From: Lamprocystis purpurea
GTDB lineage: Bacteria; Pseudomonadota; Gammaproteobacteria; Chromatiales; Chromatiaceae
Length of the DNA stretch: 5,198 nucleotides
Reading direction: 5' to 3'
Assembly (NCBI GenBank): GCA_020718945.1
Contig: DYRB01000254.1
Location: forward strand, 1 to 5,198
Shown in pieces: positions 1 to 3,760 of this stretch (within the stretch, counting starts at the first letter, position 1; each line of letters opens with the position of its first letter). A program made the position numbers and the translations under genes. The notes below the pieces were generated by a model that saw nothing but the letters and a program-made list of their open reading frames with translations, was not told the DNA's origin and made no database searches.

Positions 1-444
1 GGGGCCAAGATCCCCACCGCCCCCATAGAGCTCGGGATGCTGGCCGAGGTGGACCCGCGCAGTCGGGTGCGGGTGCAGCGCTCCGAGGAGGAACGGGCCC
101 GCCTGGCCCGGGAGCGCGAGCGCAGCCGCAACCGCTCCGGGCCTGGGTCTGGGTCTGGGCCCCGCCCCGGGCATGGCGGTTCGGGCCACGGTGGGGCTGG
201 TCATGGAGGGGCTGGGCGTGGCCACGAGCATGGGCGGGATCATGGCCATGGGGGGCACGGCGGCCATGCCGGTCAGCGCCGGGGTGAGGGCGAGTCGGCG
301 GGTCCGGTCGCTGCCGGACCCCAGGCCGGGCCGCCGCCGGGCGCGCCTGTCGGTGCCCCGGGTGCCCAGGCCGAGGGTGCGCCGCGCAAGCCCCGCCGGC
401 GGCGGCGCAAGCCCGCCCCTGGGGCGGCACCGGCCCAGACCTGA
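1..444 (+). CDS. C-terminal part of a DEAD-box RNA helicase, probably RhlB-like (5' end outside window)
   Basis: The frame is open from base 1 to the TGA at 442-444, so the gene starts before the window; the ATG at 37 is internal. The first residues read GAKIPTAPIELGMLAEVDP. This resembles the end of the helicase core in RhlB-type proteins, where an 'IExYIGxKIP' segment precedes a disordered tail. RhlB is an ATP-dependent RNA unwinding enzyme that works with RNase E/PNPase in mRNA decay. Here only the tail is visible: an Arg/Glu-rich charged stretch (bases about 91-135), a Gly/His-rich stretch with nine histidines in 32 residues (172-267), a Pro/Ala/Gly linker, and the basic cluster RKPRRRRRK (385-411). 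Such basic tails usually bind RNA or protein partners. None of the DEAD motifs are in view, so the family call rests on about 12 residues plus the tail style. Another RNA-binding protein with a low-complexity tail is possible. Confidence 0.55.
   Translation, partial: GAKIPTAPIELGMLAEVDPRSRVRVQRSEEERARLARERERSRNRSGPGSGSGPRPGHGGSGHGGAGHGGAGRGHEHGRDHGHGGHGGHAGQRRGEGESAGPVAAGPQAGPPPGAPVGAPGAQAEGAPRKPRRRRRKPAPGAAPAQT
137..159 (+). repeat. Hexanucleotide (TCTGGG) simple repeat inside the helicase tail
   Basis: A short run of GGGTCT units codes for GPGSGSG in the helicase tail. The same 23 bases occur perfectly in reverse complement at 3519-3541 inside another gene, read there in a different frame. 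It is a simple-sequence tract of the kind prone to slippage. Confidence 0.6.
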
Positions 445-449
445 TCGCC

Positions 450-571
450 GGTGGGGGCGGCTTCAGCGGCGACGGCTGTTTTAGACCGCCGGACGTCCAC
501 CGGGAACACCTCTGCGTCGCACCAAGGGTTGCTTCGGAAGGTGGCGCGTCGCGGCTGAAGCCGCTCCCACC
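450..571. repeat. Pair of inverted REP-like palindromic units (BIME-like) between convergent genes
   Basis: Unit 1 (450-474) and unit 2 (547-571) are reverse complements of each other at 23 of 25 positions. Unit 2, read on the minus strand, begins GGTGGGAGCGGC and contains the perfect palindrome GCGGCT-TC-AGCCGC; unit 1 has the same core with one base changed. The form GTGGGAGCGGCTTCAGCCGC is close to REP sequences common in Pseudomonas and other Gammaproteobacteria (GTAG/GTGG head plus stem-loop), which are mobilised by RAYT transposases. The two units enclose about 72 bp of unique sequence and fill nearly the whole gap between the helicase stop (444) and the nucleotidase stop. Unit 2 overlaps the last base of the TAG of the nucleotidase gene. 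There is no T-tract, so it is not a canonical intrinsic terminator, but the hairpins may protect or end both convergent transcripts (inference). Confidence 0.75.
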
Positions 572-1245
572 TAGCCGGGCAGCGGCCGGACGCGCATCCC
601 CGGCAACAGCTCGGCAAAGTCTTGGACGGCTGGAAAGTCCCCAGCCTGCCGCGCCGGGGCCCGGGAATCGGGCTTGAGCACCATCAGGAGTTGGCGGAAG
701 CCGTAGGCGCGGGCGGCCACCAGGACCGAGGTGCTGTCGTCCACGAACAGGGTACGGTCGAGGTCGAAGGGCTCCAGGGCCTGCACCTGGTCCCAGAAGC
801 CCGGGGCCTCCTTGGGCGTGCCCAGATCGTGGGCGCAGATGATTCGCTCCAGGTGCCCGGCCAGGGGGGTGCGCTCCATCTTCAGGGCTATGGCCTTCTG
901 ATGGGCGTTGGTCACCAGGACCCGACGCTTGCCCAGGGCCGCCAATGCCTCGAGAAAGTCCATCACATGGGGGTGGACGGTGATCAGGTGGTCCACCTCC
1001 TGTTTCAGCAGGGCTATGTCGAGCCCCAGTTCCCGACTCCAATGGTCCACGCAATACCACTCCAGGGTCCCCTCGATGCGGGCGTAGCGGGGCAGCAGGT
1101 CGGCCTTGGCCTCGGCCAGGCTGAGCCCCAGGCGCTCCGCGTAGCGCACCGGGACGTGTTCGCGCCAGAAGTGGTTGTCGAAATTCAGGTCGAGCAGGGT
1201 GCCGTCCATGTCCAGGAACACCGTGTCGATGGCGTTCCAGTCCAT
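571..1245 (-). CDS. yrfG: GMP/IMP nucleotidase, HAD superfamily (YrfG type)
   Basis: The product is a cytoplasmic, Mg-dependent HAD phosphatase that in E. coli dephosphorylates GMP and IMP to nucleosides. The 224-residue protein is close to the 222 of E. coli YrfG and keeps its distinctive N-terminus: DTVFLDMDGTLLDLNFDNHFW matches YrfG nearly throughout. HAD motif I is DMDGT (nucleophile D12, acid/base D14), motif II VTNA (T112), motif III Lys145 in GTPKE, and motif IV VDDS (D169, D170). Residues between motifs I and II form the all-alpha cap (LEWYCVDHWSRELGLD). The start is uncertain. The ATG at 1245 fits the family N-terminus best but has only a weak Shine-Dalgarno. An in-frame ATG at 1272 adds nine residues (MTPSLAQPS) and has GAAGG about 12 nt upstream. 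The gene diverges from nudE, a pairing I recall from other gammaproteobacteria. Its stop codon touches the REP-like unit. Confidence 0.9.
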   Translation of the reverse strand: MDWNAIDTVFLDMDGTLLDLNFDNHFWREHVPVRYAERLGLSLAEAKADLLPRYARIEGTLEWYCVDHWSRELGLDIALLKQEVDHLITVHPHVMDFLEALAALGKRRVLVTNAHQKAIALKMERTPLAGHLERIICAHDLGTPKEAPGFWDQVQALEPFDLDRTLFVDDSTSVLVAARAYGFRQLLMVLKPDSRAPARQAGDFPAVQDFAELLPGMRVRPLPG

Positions 1246-1314
1246 GCTCGGTTGGGCTAGGCTAGGGGTCATTTGCGCGCAGGGCCTTCGGTGGATGGCA
1301 GGGGGCGGCGCGCC

Positions 1315-1343
1315 AGCATAGCGGAGGTCCCGGATGTCGGCAA
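1315..1343 (-). promoter_or_regulatory. Candidate sigma-70 promoter for the nucleotidase gene
   Basis: On the minus strand TTGCCG (1338-1343) and TATGCT (1315-1320) are separated by 17 bp, each matching four of six consensus bases. Transcription would start near 1308, in front of both possible start codons. The -35 box lies over the first codons of nudE, so the two divergent genes would share control DNA. Weak matches in GC-rich DNA also arise by chance. Confidence 0.3.
1323..1328 (+). promoter_or_regulatory. Ribosome binding site of nudE
   Basis: GGAGGT lies 5 bases before the ATG at 1334. It is a strong Shine-Dalgarno match and fixes the nudE start. Confidence 0.75.
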
Positions 1344-1882
1344 AACCCAAGATCCTCGACCGGCGTCTGGCGGCGCAGACCCGCATCTTCCGCATCGAGG
1401 AGCTGGACCTGGAGTTCGCCAACGGCAATCTCCGGACCTTCGAGCGTATCCTGGGCGGCATCGACTCGGTGGTGGTGGTGGCCATGCCGGACCCGTACAC
1501 CGTTCTGCTGGTGCGCGAGTACGCCGCCGGCAGTGACCGGTACGAACTCGGCCTGCCCAAGGGGGTGGTGGACCCCGGGGAGGCGGTCCTGGCCGCGGCC
1601 CTGCGGGAGCTGCGCGAAGAGGTCGGCATGGGGGCCCGGGACCTGCGCGAGATCCACGCCCTGTCCCTGGCCCCCGGTTACATCCAGCACATGAGCCGCC
1701 TGGTCCTGGCCCGGGACCTCTACCCGGACCCGGCAGAGGGTGACGAGCCCGAGCCCCTGGAGCTGGTCCCCTGGCCCCTGGCCGGGCTCGACGACCTGCT
1801 GGCCCGGGACGACTTCACCGAGGCGCGGGCCATCGCCGCCCTGTTTCTGACCAGGCGCTGGTTGGCGGACCCTGGCCGTTGA
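1334..1882 (+). CDS. nudE: NudE, Nudix hydrolase for ADP-ribose, Ap3A and NADH-type compounds
   Basis: NudE is a cytoplasmic Nudix hydrolase. In E. coli it cleaves ADP-ribose, Ap3A, NADH and similar ADP compounds to AMP plus a second phosphate product. The 182-residue protein is close to the 186 of E. coli NudE. The Nudix box (G-x5-E-x7-REUxEExGU) is intact at residues 77-99: G77 VVDPG E83, then REL REE VGM with R91, E92, E95, E96 and G98. Other NudE signatures are VDLEF-like LDLEFANG (25-31), LVREYAAGSDRYELGLPKG (59-77), LSLAPGYIQHM (110-120), and the acidic loop DLYPDPAEGDEPEPL (128-142), nearly identical to the E. coli stretch ending EGDEPEPL. The C-terminal FLTRRWL also matches. The start has a strong ribosome site. 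It diverges from yrfG, and its stop codon is followed after one base by an inverted-repeat element. No clear promoter was found in front of it. Confidence 0.95.
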   Translation: MSAKPKILDRRLAAQTRIFRIEELDLEFANGNLRTFERILGGIDSVVVVAMPDPYTVLLVREYAAGSDRYELGLPKGVVDPGEAVLAAALRELREEVGMGARDLREIHALSLAPGYIQHMSRLVLARDLYPDPAEGDEPEPLELVPWPLAGLDDLLARDDFTEARAIAALFLTRRWLADPGR

Positions 1883-1883
1883 C

Positions 1884-2042
1884 CCAAGAAAAAGCAGTTG
1901 AGCCGCAAATAAACGCAAATAGACGCAAATAGACAAGGACTTCGTGTCCGGTTCACCCTGCGGGTGACCTGCGGACTCTACCTACCTGTCTGACCCATTT
2001 GCGTACATTTGCGTAATTTGCGGCCGAATTGCTCTTTCTAGG
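1884..2042. mobile_element. Non-coding MITE-like element with ~40-50 bp inverted arms carrying CGCAAAT heptamers
   Basis: The outer 23 bases of the left end (1884-1906) match the reverse complement of the right end (2020-2042) at 18 positions. The similarity continues inward over three CGCAAAT heptamers at 1904, 1914 and 1924 (exact 10-bp period), mirrored by ATTTGCG at 1997, 2007 and 2016. Further in, AGACAAGGAC (1931-1940) partly pairs with CTACCTGTCT (1983-1992). A small perfect-stem hairpin sits at the centre. The segment is clearly more AT-rich than its neighbours and has no credible reading frame. Size, inverted arms and absence of a gene fit a non-autonomous element (MITE) or another dispersed palindromic repeat. 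I recall similar CGCAAAT-rich runs as intergenic repeats in many environmental bacteria. No target-site duplication was recognised. It begins one base after the nudE stop and ends 36 bases before the next start codon. Confidence 0.6.
1946..1976. other. Central hairpin of the inverted-repeat element
   Basis: GTCCG (1946-1950) pairs with CGGAC (1972-1976), and TCACCC (1953-1958) pairs with GGGTGA (1962-1967) around the three-base loop TGC. It is the apex of the larger fold. It could slow RNA polymerase or block exonucleases after nudE, but there is no T-run, so a terminator role is only a guess. Confidence 0.5.
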
Positions 2043-2064
2043 TTGAACACGCCACACAACGAGC

Positions 2065-2069
2065 GGAGG
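2065..2069 (+). promoter_or_regulatory. Ribosome binding site of the tandem thioredoxin gene
   Basis: GGAGG lies 9 bases before the ATG at 2079. It favours this start over an in-frame TTG at 2043, which would place 12 hydrophilic residues before the signal peptide and overlap the edge of the repeat element. Confidence 0.65.
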
Positions 2070-2078
2070 CACACCGAG

Positions 2079-3116
2079 ATGCGATCGAGACTGCGCGGCT
2101 TCCTGGCCGGCATAGCCCTGGCCCTGTCGGCTTTGGCCGGGGGCCTGGCGTGGGCCGCGGACCTGCCCGAGGCGGATGTCTACGGCTTCGACGACAGCCT
2201 TCGGCCCGATTCGGTGGACTACCCCGACTGGTTCAACGAACCCTTCCTGGACCTGCCCCGGGACCTGGCCCAGGCGGTGGCGGCCGGCAAGCAGGGGCTG
2301 ATGGTCTACTTCGGGCAGAAGCGCTGCGCCTATTGCCACAAGCTCCTGAAGGTCAACTTCGGCCAGACGGACATCGCCGAGTACACCCGCAAGCACTTCG
2401 ACGTGGTCCCCATCGACATCTGGGGGCTGGACGAGGTCACTACCCTGGACGGCGCCGTCCTGACCGAGCAGGCCTTCTCCTACCGGGAGAACAACACCTT
2501 CACCCCCACCGTGGTCTTCTACGACCGGGACGGCAAGGAGGCCCTGCGGCTGCGCGGCTACTATCCCCCTTATCAGTTCCGGGCGGCCCTGGAGTTCGTG
2601 GCGGACGGCCACTACCGGCGCGAGCCCTTCTACGCCTATCTGGCCCGCGGCGAGAACCGCATGGTGTTCGACGCCGCGGACATGAACGAGGAGGCGTTCT
2701 ACAGCCCGCCCCCCTACAACCTGGACCGCAGCCGGGTGCGCAGCGACAGGCCCCTGGCGGTCTTTTTCGAGCAGGGTGACTGCCACGCCTGCGATGTGCT
2801 GCACGGCCAGTCCCTGCGCGAGCCGGCCATCTATTCCCTGTTCGAGCAGTTCGACAACGTCCAGTTGGACCGCTGGGGCGATACCCCGGTGGTGACGCCC
2901 CAGGGCAGGGCGACCACAGCCCGGCAGTGGGCCGACGACCTGGGGCTCTTCTATGCCCCGTCCCTGATGCTGTTCGATGAGGGCGGTGCCGAGATCCTGC
3001 GGGTGGACTCCGTGGTCGGCTTCTACCGCCTGCGCAACGTGCTGAACTACGTCACCACCAAGGCCTACCTGACCGAGCCCAACTTCCAGCGCTGGCGGGA
3101 CGGCCAAGTCTACTAG
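2079..3116 (+). CDS. Exported protein with two thioredoxin folds (SoxW-like tandem thioredoxin)
   Basis: The product is a 345-residue predicted periplasmic thiol-disulfide protein. A signal peptide is clear: MRSRLR, a hydrophobic core (about 8-22), and a cleavage site AWA/AD after residue 26. Two related thioredoxin domains follow. Domain 1 (about 60-180) has C83-A-Y-C86 after MVYFGQKR and the cis-proline P143 in FTPTVVFYD. Domain 2 (about 222-335) has C235-H-A-C238 after AVFFEQGD and the cis-proline P294 in YAPSLMLFD. After each CxxC comes a matching block: FDVVPIDIWGLDEVTTLDG in the first, FDNVQLDRWGDTPVVTPQG in the second. This D-x-W-G...V...G pattern is what I associate with SoxW-type thioredoxins of sulfur oxidisers. 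The halves therefore look like an internal duplication that kept both active sites. The substrate is unknown: it could reduce or isomerise periplasmic disulfides or serve sulfur or cytochrome metabolism. No sox gene is adjacent. Its stop overlaps that of the convergent downstream gene. Confidence 0.85.
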   Translation: MRSRLRGFLAGIALALSALAGGLAWAADLPEADVYGFDDSLRPDSVDYPDWFNEPFLDLPRDLAQAVAAGKQGLMVYFGQKRCAYCHKLLKVNFGQTDIAEYTRKHFDVVPIDIWGLDEVTTLDGAVLTEQAFSYRENNTFTPTVVFYDRDGKEALRLRGYYPPYQFRAALEFVADGHYRREPFYAYLARGENRMVFDAADMNEEAFYSPPPYNLDRSRVRSDRPLAVFFEQGDCHACDVLHGQSLREPAIYSLFEQFDNVQLDRWGDTPVVTPQGRATTARQWADDLGLFYAPSLMLFDEGGAEILRVDSVVGFYRLRNVLNYVTTKAYLTEPNFQRWRDGQVY

Positions 3117-3619
3117 TCACAGTTCTCGTAGAGGTACTCCTCCAGGCCGCGGCGCCGGTGGCGCAGGTCCGTGCCCTGGCGTGGCTTGGTGCCCAGGCGC
3201 AGCCTGCGGTCTATGTCTTCCACCTGCTGCTGCTTCTTCTGGCAGGTCTCCGCCTGGCGTTCCCGGGCCGAGGGGCCGGAGCGGGCCTTCTTGGCCGCCT
3301 TGGGCTTGGGGTTGGCGTCGGGCTTGGCCGACGGGGCCCCGGGGGCCGAGTTCCAGCCGGTGGGGTGGTCCTCCAGCCTCAGGGCCTCCCCCGGGCTGCC
3401 GGGGGCACAGGGCTCCTGGCGAAACTCGACCATCCCACCGGGCGCCTGACAGCGGTAGACTTGCGCCTCGCCGGCGGCGGCAGGGCTGGTCACCGCCAGG
3501 GCCCAGGTCAGACCCAGCCCCAGACCCAGACCCAGGCCCGGTGCCAGCCACCAGGCGGATCTGGCCCGGTTGGGCAGGGGGCCCCCGCCGGGGGTGTAAG
3601 GTGCCGATTGCGATTTCAT
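3113..3619 (-). CDS. Small exported DUF4124-type protein, function unknown
   Basis: The protein has 168 residues. After a basic N-terminus comes an unusual hydrophobic segment, WWLAPGLGLGLGLGLTWALAV (23-43), and a likely signal peptidase site at SPAAAG/EAQ near residue 50. The short domain after it, QVYRCQAPGGMVEFRQEPC (53-71), fits the DUF4124 pattern: Y-x-C, a glycine turn, then F...PC, with two cysteines (C57, C71) probably disulfide-bonded in the periplasm. A Pro/Ala/Lys-rich linker (92-117) leads to a charged helix with C126 and C167, also often seen at the end of such proteins. The role of the family is not known. The start at 3619 is chosen because AAGGAG lies 8 bases upstream; the frame extends to an ATG at 3679, but that start would add 20 residues without export character. 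It is convergent with the thioredoxin gene, sharing CTAG as both stops. Confidence 0.75.
   Translation of the reverse strand: MKSQSAPYTPGGGPLPNRARSAWWLAPGLGLGLGLGLTWALAVTSPAAAGEAQVYRCQAPGGMVEFRQEPCAPGSPGEALRLEDHPTGWNSAPGAPSAKPDANPKPKAAKKARSGPSARERQAETCQKKQQQVEDIDRRLRLGTKPRQGTDLRHRRRGLEEYLYENCD
3511..3541 (-). repeat. Simple repeat encoding the Gly-Leu run of the signal peptide
   Basis: On the minus strand a CTGGGT-type hexamer repeat encodes GLGLGLGLGL in the hydrophobic core of the DUF4124 protein. Bases 3519-3541 are a perfect 23-base inverted copy of 137-159. A unit gain or loss here would change the length of the hydrophobic core by two residues while keeping the frame. Confidence 0.6.
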
Positions 3620-3627
3620 GTCCTCTA

Positions 3628-3633
3628 CTCCTT
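3628..3633 (-). promoter_or_regulatory. Ribosome binding site of the DUF4124 gene
   Basis: On the minus strand AAGGAG stands 8 bases before the ATG at 3619, in good position. It decides the start over the upstream ATG at 3679. Confidence 0.7.
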
Positions 3634-3699
3634 CCCGGCCGGCGGGTCCGCACGCGCCCTGTTCAATGGCCCGTAACACCTGGGGCCGTCATTTCAGGC

Positions 3700-3727
3700 A
3701 TTATGTCGGAAGTCGCGGGGTTGTCCC
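3700..3727 (-). promoter_or_regulatory. Candidate sigma-70 promoter for the DUF4124 gene
   Basis: On the minus strand CATAAT (3700-3705, five of six consensus bases) lies 16 bp after GGGACA (3722-3727, four of six). A perfect TTGACA occurs slightly further up (3733-3738), but its 27-bp distance to the same -10 is too long. The predicted start near 3693 gives a leader of about 74 nt. The intergenic region is 141 bp and divergent, so it must also drive pta, for which I see no convincing promoter. Confidence 0.35.
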
Positions 3728-3729
3728 GC
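3715..3729. other. Short GC hairpin in the divergent DUF4124/pta intergenic region
   Basis: GCGGG (3715-3719) and CCCGC (3725-3729) form a five-pair stem around GTTGT. It lies between the candidate minus-strand -10 and the pta start, about 30 bases before pta. It could be an operator-like palindrome or a leader hairpin, but it is short enough to be chance. Confidence 0.3.
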
Positions 3730-3760
3730 ATTTGTCAATACTTTCCATAGGTTAGTTGAA

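Noticed and set aside
622..1260. Plus-strand frame across the nucleotidase gene
   Set aside because: Its residues (runs of His, Gln, Val and Gly) are the antisense of HAD motifs; no ribosome site or family match.
1246..1629. Upstream extension of the nucleotidase frame into nudE
   Set aside because: The extra N-terminal residues are Arg/Ser-rich antisense of NudE, while the HAD motif I sits at the usual distance from the ATG at 1245.
1720..1956. Minus-strand frame through the end of nudE and the repeat element
   Set aside because: The ICVYLRL-type peptide comes from translating the CGCAAAT repeats, a known kind of spurious protein; no coding evidence.
1904..2022. CRISPR-like or iteron array from the CGCAAAT repeats
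   Set aside because: Units are 7-10 bp, three per arm and in opposite orientations, with no spacers of 25-40 bp and no cas or rep gene nearby.
1953..3107. Long open frame on the minus strand opposite the tandem thioredoxin gene
   Set aside because: Its translation is Val/Gly/Gln/Leu-rich with no recognisable motif, as expected for the antisense of a GC-rich gene; the plus strand has signal peptide, two CxxC sites and a ribosome site.
3721..3760. Plus-strand promoter for pta built from TTGTCC or TTGTCA
   Set aside because: No -10 hexamer with more than weak similarity occurs 16-18 bp downstream of either box.
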